From Ilex aquifolium (taxonomy: Eukaryota; Streptophyta; Magnoliopsida; Aquifoliales; Aquifoliaceae), in NCBI GenBank assembly GCA_951799425.1, contig OX637393.1:10288744-10352743 (forward strand): a stretch of 64,000 nucleotides of DNA, read 5' to 3'. This document shows, one piece after another, positions 10,758 to 21,659 of the stretch (positions are counted from its first letter, which is position 1; every line of letters begins with the position of its first letter). The notes beneath the pieces were generated by a model. That model saw only the letters and a program-made list of their open reading frames with translations. It did not search any database and was not told where the DNA came from. The position numbers were made by a program, and so were the translations under genes.

Positions 10758-13700
10758 ATGTGGGGTAGAGACGAACAAAATCGACTAGTTAGACAACCCT
10801 TGGGCCCCAACATGAACCTTGACCTAGACCTACCCGAGGATGCAGGTGAAAATTTTGACAATATGGGAGACATTCCTAATGTTCAAAGGGGTGGGGGAGT
10901 GCCCGAACATAGGATGCCAAATGCACAAATGCAATTTCCCCCCTCCCGTGAATGAAGGGAATAACATTCCAATGGATCCTCCGGCAAGGTCTATGAGGGA
11001 TTTCCTTCAACCAAATCGTAGCACCACACCCTCATGTGTCTTCCTCCCAGTCCAAGCTCAGCTTTTCCAAGTTAAGCCGGGGATGTTGCAACTACTTCCC
11101 ACATTCCATGGGATTGAAAACGAAAACCCGTACCGGCACATAAAAGGGTTTGAGGATATAGTTGCAACATTCAATGCTAACTATGCTATGGAGGACATAG
11201 CTCGATTGAAATTGTTCCCTTTCTCCCTTAGTGATAAGGCCAAATCATGGTTTGATGGCATGCGACCTCGATCCATTACCACCTGGGCTCAAATGGTTTC
11301 AGTATTTTTAAATAATTTTTTTTCGGTTCATAGAACCACTGCTTTGAAAAAGGAAATTCAAAATTTTTCTAAGAAGCCCAATGAGCAATTTTATCACTGC
11401 TGGGATCGTTACAAAGAGTTGTTGCAATCCATACCACATCATGGCTTTGAGTCGTGGCAATTGGTAAGTTTCTTCTACGAAGGAATCACACCAACCCATA
11501 GACAATTCATTGACATGATGTGCAATGACGAGTTCTTGAACAAAGACCCTGATGAAGCCCTAGACTACTTTAGTACATTGGCTCAAAATGCACAATCTTG
11601 GGACGTTAGGGATCCTAACGATGTACCTAGGACATCTCCGGGTAGTAGTCAACCACAAAGGGGGAGGGATCTATGATTTGAGAGACCGGGAAGACTTGCT
11701 TTCACAAATTGCCAAATTATCAAGGAAAGTTGATAGTCTAGAGGTCAATAAGAGGCATGAGGTGTCACATATGTCAAAGACCGAGGGGGTTTGTTCAATT
11801 TGTGAGAGTGTCGAGCACCCCATATCGGAGTGCCCGAGCATTCCGGCACTTAAGGAAGCATACCATGAACAAGTCCATGCCTTCAATCAACCGAGGCACT
11901 CATTTTCTCCAAATGCTAACACTTATAATCCAGGGTGGAGTAATCACCCTAATTTCAGTTGGAGAAATGACAACCCCGTCGCTCATGGATCAAACACATA
12001 CACATCTCCCGTGCCACCTAAGCAAGGTCAACACCACAACCAATACCAAGGTCAAGGGCAAGCATCTAGCTCCCAAAACCCCCGGTCCAACCCTCAAGGG
12101 TATTCATCCAGTCCACCGTCCCAAAACTTCTCCCAACAAGGTCCATCAAATTCTTCCACCTACCAACCTCCCCATAAGAGGAACTTGGAGGATGTGCTCT
12201 ATAATTTCATTCAAAGCCAAACCACCTTCAATAACAACATTTCGGCCCAACTCACCAAGATTACCAATGCCATAGGGTTATCACAACAAGAGAAGGAGAA
12301 ATTCCCCGCTCAACCCCAAGAGAACCCTAAGGGGCAACATGCCATTGAGTCATCCGACCCCACCAAAGAGAGTTGCGAGCAACTCAAGGCAATCACCACC
12401 CTTCGTAGCGGCAAACAAATTGACAAAACCATTTTGCCAAGGGTCTCACCCAAAGCTTCATTGCCAATAGAACAAGAGAAGGAGAGTGAGACCAAAGAGG
12501 GTAAGGAGAGTGAGTCCAATGAGGGTGAGTTGAGTAAAGAGAAAAAGGGGGAGAGTGATGAGAAAGAAAAAGTGACCGATGATTCCTTCTTTGTGCCTCC
12601 TATGCCTGCCCCTTTCCCACATCATTTGAAGCCACCTGTGAAGGTGGCAAATTATACTGACATTTTGGAAATGTTCAAGCAGGTAAAGATCAACATCCCT
12701 CTCCTCGATGCCATCAAGCAAATACCGTCTTGTGCCAAAATTCTAAAGGATCTATGCATGGTGAAGAGGAGATTGAATGTCCGGAAGAAGGCATTCTTGA
12801 CCGAGCAAGTCAGCTCAATATTGAGGACCAATACTCCTCCCAAATTCAAAGATCCTGGCTGTCCAACAATTGCCATCACCATAGGGAATTGCCAGGTGGA
12901 ACAAGCATTGCTTGACTTGGGAGCGAGCGTCAATCTCCTTCCCTACTCCGTGTATCAACAACTCAAACTTGAGGAGTTGAAGCCCACCTCAATCACGCTT
13001 CAATTGGCGGACCGTAGTGTCCGTACACCAAGGGGAGTAGTTGAGGATGTCTTAGTTCAAATTGATAAATTTTACTTTCCCGTCGATTTTATTGTTCTTG
13101 ATACACACCCTGTTGCAAACCTTAGCTCCCAAATTCCCGTAATACTTGGAAGACCCTTCCTTGCTACATCTAATGCTGTGATAAATTGCAGGAACGGTCT
13201 AATGAAGTTGACATTTGGGAATATGACAATGGAGCTCAATGTATTCAACTTGGCAAAGCAACCAGGTGATGACGAGGAAGTAAGTGAGGTCAATAGAATC
13301 GACACCTTAGCCAAGGAGCACTTGGAGTTGGAAAGGATGTTGAAATTCAAGGAGGAAGAATTATTTGAACTGGAGGAGTTAAATGAGAAAGAGGAGGTTG
13401 AAGAGTTGAAAGGGATGGAAAGGTGGATTCCCACATTTGAGGAGTTACCCAAGCAAGAAAAGAAAATTTTCCCGTCGGATGAGCAAAAGCCAAACTTGGA
13501 GTTGAAGCTATTGCCCTCCCATTTGAAGTACGCTTATCTTGGCGAAGGAGAAACATTTCCGGTGGACATTAGCTCTATCCTGAACATGGAACAAGAAGAA
13601 AAGCTCTTAGAGGTATTGAGAAAGCACAAGGGAGCAATTGGGTGGACTATTGCGGATATCAAGGGAATAAGCCCTATCATTTGCACCCATCGTATTTACC

Positions 13701-14533
13701 TTGAGGAGGATGCCAAACCCTCCCGACAACCTCAACGGAGATTAAATCCCAATATGAAGGAGGTTGTGAAGGATGAGGTATTAAAACTACTTGATGTGGG
13801 CATCATCTTTCCGATCGCTGATAGCAAGTGGGTAAGTCCCACACAAGTAATACCAAAGAAATCTGGAGTCACGGTGGTGGAAAATGAGGAAAATGAACTC
13901 ATACCTACAAGAGTCATAACCGGATGGAGAGTTTGCATCGACTACCGGAAGCTTAATGCTTGCACAAGGAAATATCATTTCCTAATGCCATTTCTTGATC
14001 AAGTTTTGGAAAGGGTAGCAGGGCACCTATTCTATTGCTTTCTAGATGGATACTCTAGCTACAATCAAATTGAGATCGCATTGGAGGATCAAGAAAAGAC
14101 CACTTTCACCTGCCCCTATGGTACCTTTGCCTACCGCCGCATGCCGTTTGGACTATGCAATGCTCTGGGGACTTTCCAACGATGCATGATGGGGATTTTC
14201 AGTGATATGGTGGAGAAAATAGTGGAGGTCTTCATGGATGATTTTTCAGTGTTTGGTGATTCATTTGACGGATGCTTGAAAAACTTGGAGAGAGTATTGG
14301 AGAAGTGTGAAGAAAAGGATCTCGTGCTGAATTGGGAAAAGTGTCACTTTATGGTGATGGAAGGAATCGTGTTGGGCCACATAGTATCGGGAAGGGGCAT
14401 TGAAGTTGACAAATCTAAGGTGGAGGTCATCTCCAACCTCCCCACGCCGTCAGCCATCAAGGGAATCCGGTCATTTTTGGGCCATGTAGGTTTTTATCGC
14501 CGATTCATTCAGAATTTTAGTGCATTGGCCTGA
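10758..14533 (+). pseudogene. Athila gag-protease-reverse transcriptase, first part of broken polyprotein
   Basis: Three overlapping frames make the 5' part of the polyprotein. gag begins at the ATG at 10758 and changes frame at a C run near 10936. It continues at 10840-11676 with the capsid-like gag domain (LPTFHGIENENPYRHIKGFE, on to FSTLAQNAQSWDV). It changes frame again at a G run near 11660 and then stays in one frame to 14533. In the last frame (counted from 11588), residues 69-82 are a CX2CX4HX4C zinc knuckle. The protease motif DLGAS is near residue 442 and the reverse transcriptase FMDD motif near residue 881. An in-frame TGA at 14531-14533 interrupts the segment just after FIQNFSALA. 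Both frameshifts lie in homopolymers, so a sequencing error cannot be excluded. Confidence 0.9.
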
Positions 14534-16411
14534 CCCCTGACCAACCTACTGTCTAAGGAGGTTCCCTTTGAGTGGTCGGATGAGTGTGAGGCATCTTTTA
14601 AAAAACTAAAAAACATGCTTGTCACGCCTCCTATCATGCGACCACCCAATTGGGATCTTCCTTTCGAGCTCATGTGCGACGCAAGTGATTACGCGGTTGG
14701 CGTAATGCTTGGTCAGAGGGAGGACAATCGACCGTATGTTATACACTACGCTAGCAAAACACTTAATGAGGCTCAAATGAATTACACTACCACTGAAAAA
14801 GAATTGTTAGCCGTAGTGTTTGCTTTAGATAAATTCCGGTCATATATCATTGGTTCGCCTATTGTTGTCTTTACTGACCATTCTGTCTTGAAATACTTGT
14901 TATCTAAGCAGGATGCGAAACCAAGACTCATTAGGTGGATCCTCCTCCTACAAGAATTTAACTTGACAATTAAAGACAAGAAATGAGTTGAGAATGTTGT
15001 GGCGGATCACTTATCCCGGCTGGTGGTGCAGGAGACTAATGAACATATTTCTATTCCTGACTCTTTTCCTGATGAACATTTACTTTCTATTCATTCAGTA
15101 TGTCCTTGGTATGCTGACATTTGTAATTACCTTGTAATAGGACAAATACCGCCACAATGGAGCCCGAAAGATAAAAAATGATTCATGGCAGACGTGAAGT
15201 ATTTTTACTTCGACAATCCGTACTTGTTCAAATATTGCCCAGACCAGGTCATGAGGAGATGCGTACCCGAAAATCAACAGCGGAACGTCCTTGCATTCTG
15301 CCATTCCCAAGCTTGTGGCGGACATTTCTCGGCGAAGAAAACTTCGGCCAAAATTCTTCAGTCAGGTTTTTATTGGCCCTCTCTTATTAAAGACTGTGTT
15401 TCATATTGTAAGGCATGCGACAGATGCCAACGATTGGGTAGTGTGACCCGTAGAAATATGATGACCCTTTCCCCCGTGCTTGTCATCGAAATATTTGACT
15501 GTTGGGGCATCGATTTCATGGGTCCATTCCCCATGTCTTTTGGCTATCTGTACATTCTTCTGGCAGTAGACTACGTGTCTAAGTGGGTAGAGGCTATCCC
15601 AACCAAGACTAATGACCACCGGGTCGTAGTCAAGTTCCTCAAAGAAAATATTTTTTCAAGGTTTGGGATGCCTCGTGCAATGATCAGTGATGGTGGATCC
15701 CACTTCTGTAATAGGTCATTTGCATCATTAATGTTTAAATATGACGTTACACACAACGTATCCACTGCATACCACCCACAAACCAATGACCAAGCTGAAT
15801 TAGCCAATAGGGAGATTAAGAACATCTTGGAAAAAATGGTTAACCCAAACAGGAAGGATTGGTCAGTCAGACTGACCGATGCCTTATGGGCGTACCGTAC
15901 TGCCTATAAGACTGTTTTGGGCATGTCTCCCTACCGGTTGGTTTATGGAAAGACTTGCCATTTGCCGGTTGAAATGGAGCACAAGGCCTATTGGGCCATT
16001 AAGACCTTGAATTTTGACTTGAGAATGGCTGGTGAGCAGAGAAAGTTGGAACTGAATGAATTGGAAGAAATCCGCCGAGATGCGTATGAGAGTTCAAAAA
16101 TTTCAAAAGAACGGACCAAAATCTTTCATGACAAATCCATTGTGAGGAAATCATTTGAGTCCGGGCAAAAAGTGATTTTATACAATTCTCGTCTATCCAT
16201 TTTTCAAGGAAAACTTCGATCCCGTTGGGATGACCCCTATCTTGTTAAGGTGGCCTACCCCAACAGAGCTGTGGATGTCACAAACCTCGACAATGGCCAG
16301 ACATTCAAGGTCAATAGCCAAAGACTTAAGCCATTCTTTGAGGGTTTTGAAGGACAAATGGTGGAGGAGGATTTAATTGATCTGGTGTATCCGGATTTGG
16401 TGGAGGAGTAG
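14534..16411 (+). pseudogene. Athila RNase H and integrase, continuation of the same broken frame
   Basis: The frame is the same as upstream, with further TGA codons at 14984-14986 and 15179-15181. The part 14540-14983 is the RNase H domain ([38 protein letters not shown]). From 15185 the integrase runs 408 residues: a zinc-binding H...H...CKAC motif, catalytic aspartates in [10 protein letters not shown] and ISDGGSHFC, and the glutamate in [17 protein letters not shown]-terminal chromatin-facing region follows and ends with the normal TAG at 16409-16411. All three interruptions are TGA. The first is best explained by a CGA-to-TGA change. Confidence 0.9.
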
Positions 16412-16872
16412 CTAGTGTTTATGCTTTTTAGTGTACAGTTGCTTTTATTTATTTGTTATTTTTATGTCACTTACTTTCTTTGGTTGTATAGTATTGTTTT
16501 TCTGAGTTTCAGATATTGGTGCTTTTATCGAAACTAAATTGCAAGGTGTTTTCTAACCCTACTCATTTTTTTACTGTCCTTCATTGAATATCATACCTTG
16601 TTGTTTCATTGATGAAAATACATGATTCAAGTTGGGCGGTGATGAGCACTATTTGCATCTTAAACCAATGTTTGTGGGAATATTATGCGCGAATATTCGC
16701 GCCTGCCGACACTCGCTTTTTTAAAAAAAAAGGGGCCGACCCAATGGGATGCCTTTATTAGGCCTCCCACTTTTTTTTTTCCCCCATCACCGGTGTTGGT
16801 TCCCCCCCCCCCCTTCTTCTTCTTCTTCTTCTTCATTGTTCTCTGTAAAAACAACCCACCCCCTACAAATTC
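16412..16872. other. Athila post-pol region with low-complexity tracts and a 16-bp palindrome
   Basis: No gene seen. A perfect 16-bp palindrome, GCGCGAATATTCGCGC, lies at 16687-16702. Downstream are T, C and (TTC)n tracts near 16770-16840. Any leader or promoter of the two small downstream frames would lie here. Confidence 0.5.
16687..16702. promoter_or_regulatory. GC-rich palindrome with E2F-like half sites
   Basis: GCGCGAAT followed by ATTCGCGC is a perfect palindrome. Each half contains TTCGCGC, which resembles the core recognised by E2F factors. It stands out in AT-rich surroundings 186 bp before the membrane-peptide frame. A regulatory role is inference only. Confidence 0.25.
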
Positions 16873-17010
16873 ATGGCTGTAGAACCCGAAGACCTAGTCC
16901 TTTGTTTAATAATTTGTGTTATATGTCTGTATTTGTTCATGGGTGTTCTTCTTCTGTTCGCATTTAAGATTAAGACTTTCCAGCCGAACCCAGATCTCCC
17001 TAGAAGATGA
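16873..17010 (+). CDS. Possible 45-residue single-pass membrane peptide inside the Athila 3' region
   Basis: A short open frame reads MAVEPEDLVLC, then a continuous hydrophobic stretch of roughly residues 8-31, then a basic and proline-rich tail (FKIKTFQPNPDLPRR). The shape is a short acidic N-terminus, one transmembrane helix and a positive C-terminus. Small hydrophobic proteins of similar build occur in several plant RNA viruses, and Athila elements may have membrane-anchored envelope-like products here, but I do not recognise a family. It lies 462 bp after the pol stop and about 350 bp before the cysteine-rich frame. Its shortness means chance is possible. Confidence 0.35.
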   Translation: MAVEPEDLVLCLIICVICLYLFMGVLLLFAFKIKTFQPNPDLPRR

Positions 17011-17126
17011 TTAATTGATGTGTGTTGTTTGTAGGTTTCGGCAGATGAACAGATCTGTACCTTACAACCTCATTTCCAAACTTCATACACTGGTAAATTC
17101 GAAACATTGGGGACAATGTTCAGTTT

Positions 17127-17140
17127 AGATTGGGGGGGTG
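17127..17140 (+). other. Internal polypurine-tract-like motif
   Basis: AGATTGGGGGGGTG followed by TGGATC closely matches the true 3' tract AGGTTGGGGGGTG followed by TGATTAAC at 19680. It is preceded by 'cattggggacaatgtt', which I associate with the pre-LTR region of plant gypsy elements. It may be a second plus-strand priming site, or the fossil of an earlier 3' end before the 17.2-19.6 kb segment was gained. Confidence 0.5.
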
Positions 17141-17363
17141 TGGATCTACTTTCTCTAGTTTCATATTTGTAATTCTAGTTTTAGATCTGAACAGTTCACA
17201 GTTCTTCAAAAAAAAAAAAGGGTTCTGTTTATTTTTATTCTGGATTGCGTATTTTTACAGTATTTGTGTCTATATTTCATGATCACATCGGATGCAGCTT
17301 CAATTGTCTTTGTGATTAGCAGACGTTAAAGAACCAGATAGGGTGTCTCTAATTTTAGCAAGC

Positions 17364-17768
17364 ATGGATAGTAAACATTTTTGGTTCAGTTTAGGCGTTT
17401 TACGCACATTTCCATCCGATGTGTATGCTGTGATAATGAAAAAGGCAAGAGTTGTGAGAAAAATTGAAATCCGGGAAGCACAAGCAAAACCATTGTGTGG
17501 CAGAAGCACTTGTGCTAAACGTCGTCGTGCTAGACGACTGGGTGCTTGTAAACAATGTGGCAGGTGTTTTCACATGAAAAAATACAATCAGTGTTCTGAA
17601 CCAATTTCGGGTCGTGCAACCGATCGATTAAACTGGATAGTGTATGGGCAGAGTAAGGATTTTCCTGACACGCCATCTTATTCCAGCCCGGGACTTACAC
17701 GTTATGTGTTACAAGAAGTTGGAAGGGTCACTAATACTGACATAGACACAAGCGATGACTTGGATTAG
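17364..17768 (+). CDS. Cysteine-rich basic protein resembling carlavirus nucleic-acid-binding proteins, in an Athila element
   Basis: The frame has 134 codons from the Met at 17364; an in-frame Met at 17343 would add seven residues. The N-terminal third is hydrophobic and mixed (LGVLRTFPSDVYAVIMKKA). Residues 45-58 read CGRSTCAKRRRARR, an arginine-rich basic patch. Cysteines at 45, 50, 62, 65, 68 and 77 follow (ACKQCGRC then YNQC), a possible zinc-binding cluster. The tail is acidic (SDDLD). The order of an FPxD-type helix, GRS, a block of arginines, GxCxxC and a further cysteine is that of the small nucleic-acid-binding proteins encoded last in carlavirus genomes (Pfam Carla_C4), some relatives of which suppress RNA silencing. 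I see no coat-protein remnant upstream. The frame is intact although gag-pol of the same element is broken. Alternatives are a host zinc-finger fragment or chance resemblance. The family call is from reading only. Confidence 0.6.
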   Translation: MDSKHFWFSLGVLRTFPSDVYAVIMKKARVVRKIEIREAQAKPLCGRSTCAKRRRARRLGACKQCGRCFHMKKYNQCSEPISGRATDRLNWIVYGQSKDFPDTPSYSSPGLTRYVLQEVGRVTNTDIDTSDDLD

Positions 17769-19679
17769 ATTTTGACTAATAAAGACAAAGCTGTAGAAAA
17801 ACGTATTTTGGGATGAAGGTTAAGGGTCCGAACTTTTTTGTAAATATTTTTTGTACAAAGTCTTTTTGTTGAAATAAATATGTGGGCCGAGTAAGGAATG
17901 TCCTAAAATGCCAACCTATAGCGTGGGTAGGGACTTATCCTGAGACGCCATAATTTTCCAAGTTCAATTTGTGCATTTAGTCTTCTTTCAATTTTCATAG
18001 ATAAATGTGTATATAAATAACTTTGATCTTTAACTGGAGTTTAAAAAAATAAAAATATAAAAAAAATAAAAATTGTGGAAAATATCTAATATTGAACCAT
18101 ATCCCCTTATTGAAAGTGTATGAGCCTAGTGATATTTTGATTTTCATTTTGAACTTTGAATACATGAGCATGTTATAGAAGTTTATCCTATTGCTAAGAG
18201 TATCACATACTTGTTTGCTTTTGAACTCAACCATAAGTGCACCATGAACTTGTTATTTTGGCAATTTACGGATTGAGTTCACATTTAGTGCTTGACATGA
18301 ATAGTGCAGATGAGTAAGAACCCATGTGAGCTTTAATGTCAATCCTCGTTTGGAGGGAACTTACAATTACTCAAGGAACAATTTTTCAAATTTCAAATTT
18401 GTTCAGTAATCTCATTATGCTTGTTTTGGTTAGGTGCATTTGGCTAGTTAATTAACTTTGTCTTGATATATACAATGCTCTCCTTTGCTTATCTAGATAT
18501 GATCTTAGGCCATTTTCTTTTTATTTATTTGAGCCTTAGCTTTTATTCTTGTGAAAATATTATCCTTAGTGCCGCGATTGAGCTTCAATTGAAATTCGTA
18601 TCTATGCCACACATTTGACCAAGCCAGTGAAAATGATAAATCTCTACCTTACCTTGGTTGTTCCTCAAGCTGAATATGAGTGATCACAAAAGTGAAGGAA
18701 GCATGGTGTGGAAACTCAAACAAGGGGATAATTGATGTTGAAACTCAAAGAGTTAATAGAAAAAGAATGAAAATCTAAGAAGAGGAAGAAAAAGGGGTGA
18801 GAAGAAGAAAGAATGATCGAAAGAAAAAGGAAACTGTTAAGAAAAAAAAAAAAAGAGTGTGGTGATGGGTTTGGACTGAAAAATCCCATGTAAAGGGAGA
18901 TGTTTTTAGTCTTTCACTCATAACAACCCTATTTGTTATCCTATATCCTTCATTCTTTTTGCCTAGATATCACCCCAAGGCCTCATTACAACCCTTGAAA
19001 GTCCTAAATGATCTAGAGAAGCATGGGAGATGCATACTTTTAAAGAAAAAGAGAAGTTGATTTTGCTATCTATTGCCCTAACATTCCTTTCATGAGATTA
19101 TGCCAAAGTTGTTTCACTTTTTTATGCATGTGCTTCATTTCTGGATTATAGGTGAGCATACTTCGGTTTGTGCATAAAATTCTATCTCACATATACACAT
19201 GGAGAGCATGCCAAGATATTCATAGTGTGATTCATTGTTGAGAGAAACCCTTGGTGAGTTTTGCATCAAAGCTTAATTTGGATAGCTATGTGAATGTGGA
19301 TTCTGTTGAATAAATACTTAAATTACATCTTCATTTCACACACACACGAGTTTTGAAAGTAAATGTGTAGGTGAATACTCTAGAATAGCATTTAAGGCTA
19401 TGATGTCTTTCATGTATGATTAGTTCAGGTGTATTGAACAAAGCTATTATTGACATCCCATTGCTAGTTAGAATACGGACATATGTTGCAATTGTTGGAT
19501 ATTAGAAAAAGAAGTTTGTAGGTACCTTCACTGGAAACCTTCACGAGACAAAACTCAGCCACTAGGGATCACTTAGGGGTTTAACGGCTTGTTGCATATG
19601 CTAAATGCAATCGTGTTATCTACAAAAGTGATTTTATTTTGTTCTGTTGTCATTTGTTACTAAGGGACTAGTAATGTTT
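17769..19679. other. Athila 3' non-coding region
   Basis: AT-rich sequence of about 1.9 kb between the cysteine-rich frame and the polypurine tract. No frame with protein features on either strand. Near 18770-18860 there is a purine-rich stretch (agaagagg, aaaaaaagag). Confidence 0.5.
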
Positions 19680-19692
19680 AGGTTGGGGGGTG
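19680..19692 (+). other. Polypurine tract of the Athila element
   Basis: AGGTTGGGGGGTG lies directly against the TG that opens the 3' LTR at 19693. This is the expected site of plus-strand DNA priming. Confidence 0.8.
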
Positions 19693-21275
19693 TGATTAAC
19701 CCTAATTAATGCAAAATGTAATTAAGTTAATAGGTCAATTGTATAATTAAATAAAGTTAAACTAGTCAAAATAAATCTAATTAGGGTTAATGTGTGAATT
19801 AAGGATAATGCATTGAATGTTGTTCTTTTCAGGGTTTTATGCGTCAAAACTGCAAACTACCCGGGAGCCAATTGTGACAAAGCTACAAACTTTAGGATGA
19901 CAATTATTAAAGCTCAAAACAAAGAGAGATTAAAGTAATCCAAATGGCATCTTTGGGGATTATGAATGTCATCTTTTGGAAGCTTGTGAATGACAACTTT
20001 TGGAAGCTTGTGAATGACAACTTTTAGAAGCTTGTGAATGACAACTTTTGGAAGCTTGTGAATGACAACTTTTGGAAGCTTGTGAATGGCATCTTTGGGG
20101 CTTGTGAATGTCATCCCTTGGAGTTTGTAAATGGCATCTTTTGGTTGCCTATAAATACCACCCCTTTGTGGCTTGTAAAGATCATCAAATTTTTGCTAGA
20201 GCTGTTGGTAGTAGAAAACCCACCAAGTTGTTATTTTCTTTGTATGCTTACTAGATCTCTCTTGGTTGTGGAATACCCTCCAAGTTGTTATTACTTTCTT
20301 TGTATTATTGCTTTCTTTTATGGTATTATCATCTCTTGGTTGTGGAATACCTGCCAAGTAATTATTGCTTTCTTTTAATTTAAGTATTGTTTTCTTTTAC
20401 TTCCATTGTTGGAGCTTCCTTCTTCCCTTAGAGGAGTGAAACTCTTCCACTTTTCTAGAGCTTTACCAAAGCCGTGAAGGGTGGAACGTGATTCACTCAT
20501 TCTTTGTCGAAGATCGGCTCTTTTTGTAATATGTCGAAGTTATATTGATGCATTTCTTTTACGCTTAGCTCTAATCTTTATTTCTTCATAATGTCTTTCC
20601 ATTACATTGTTAGTTTTAACTTAAGCATGAGTAGCTAAGCCTTTAAGTTAGCTAATCCATGGGAGACCTCCTCTTGGGTATGCCATTTCAACTCATTTTC
20701 CTTTCTCCTCTCAGAGTACGATGGTTCGGTTTGACTGGGTAAAGGGTGGATGGGATTGTGAGTCTTTGATATCCCGTAGACTTGTCACGGGTTATACTTG
20801 GATCCTCACTTCCATCTCGTCCCTAGCTTCCCATGAATCAATCGTACAACTATGCTCTATTGGAGGAAAGATTCAAGTTGACTTGGTAATCCCATTGGAG
20901 TGAACCCTTTGGATTAGCCAACATTTTTTCCATTCCAATTTCGTTAAGACAAAATCACAAACCCAACTTCAAACTCAAAAGATTTTCCACTTTCTTTTTC
21001 ACCGAAATCACTTTCAAAACGATTCACATCCTTCCCCGAGGAGACGACCTTGTAATACTTTTCTAAGTAAAACACGACACTCAAAAGACTCCTTGCGCTT
21101 GGGGAGCACTTTTGTTCACACACACACATTTTGTACATTTCATATTCCACCATTCCCTTGCCCTTTCTTTTGACATCATCCCAAGGGAGAGTGACACTTC
21201 CCTTCATCCATACACTATACATTGTTAAGGGATGGTTTTTAGAGGATAGGAAACAGTAAGGCTTTTCATCAAGCA
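19693..21275 (+). repeat. 3' LTR of the Athila element
   Basis: This 1583-bp repeat corresponds to 9089-10599. It carries three more 24-bp units (gaatgacaacttttggaagc type) around 19985-20085 than the 5' LTR, exactly accounting for the 72-bp length difference. It is followed by ATAGA, the second copy of the target duplication. Confidence 0.92.
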
Positions 21276-21454
21276 ATAGACACACTAATATACACACATA
21301 CACACTAACAGACAAAAAAGACTCCACATATTAATACACCAAAATGCATACACATACACTAATACACTAAAAAATATACACTCTAATACACTAAAAAATA
21401 CACAATAATACACCTAAAAACTACACATGCACTAATATACCAACAACACATACA
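21276..21454. repeat. CA-rich minisatellite, block 4
   Basis: Resumption of the array after the Athila element. It ends with CACATACA (21447-21454), the left target duplication of the hAT-like element. Confidence 0.75.
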
Positions 21455-21659
21455 CAGGGCTGACCCTAATGTAAGAACAATAAAACTCGGGCTTTAAGCT
21501 CCATTTTTTAAAGGAAAAAAGGAAGCCGTTACACAAACACAGACTTATTTGAGTACAAAGGTAACTAATGAAAACTTATTGGGCATAAGTGCATTTTTAT
21601 GGAAAAAGACCAACAAACCATTCTACAAGAGTAACTCTTGCAACAACCGATCTTTGGAA

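Larger units (their letters stand above)
9089..21275 (+). mobile_element. Athila-lineage Ty3/gypsy LTR retrotransposon, complete but mutated
   Basis: A 12.2-kb element with LTRs at 9089-10599 and 19693-21275, both starting TGATTAACCC and ending CATCAAGCA. It is flanked by a perfect 5-bp duplication ATAGA (9084-9088 and 21276-21280). The order is 5' LTR, tRNA-Asp-type primer site, gag, protease, reverse transcriptase, RNase H, integrase, then a long 3' region (16412-19679) and a polypurine tract. The primer site, the DLGASVNLLP protease and the FMDD reverse transcriptase identify the Athila branch. gag-pol carries two frameshifts and three in-frame stops, so the copy is not autonomous. Where Athila elements usually have an envelope-like gene, this one has two small unrelated frames. 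Confidence 0.93.

Noticed and set aside
10936-11665. Programmed frameshifting in the Athila gag
   Set aside because: The shifts lie at plain C and G homopolymers in a copy that also has stop codons. Mutation or sequencing error is the simpler explanation.
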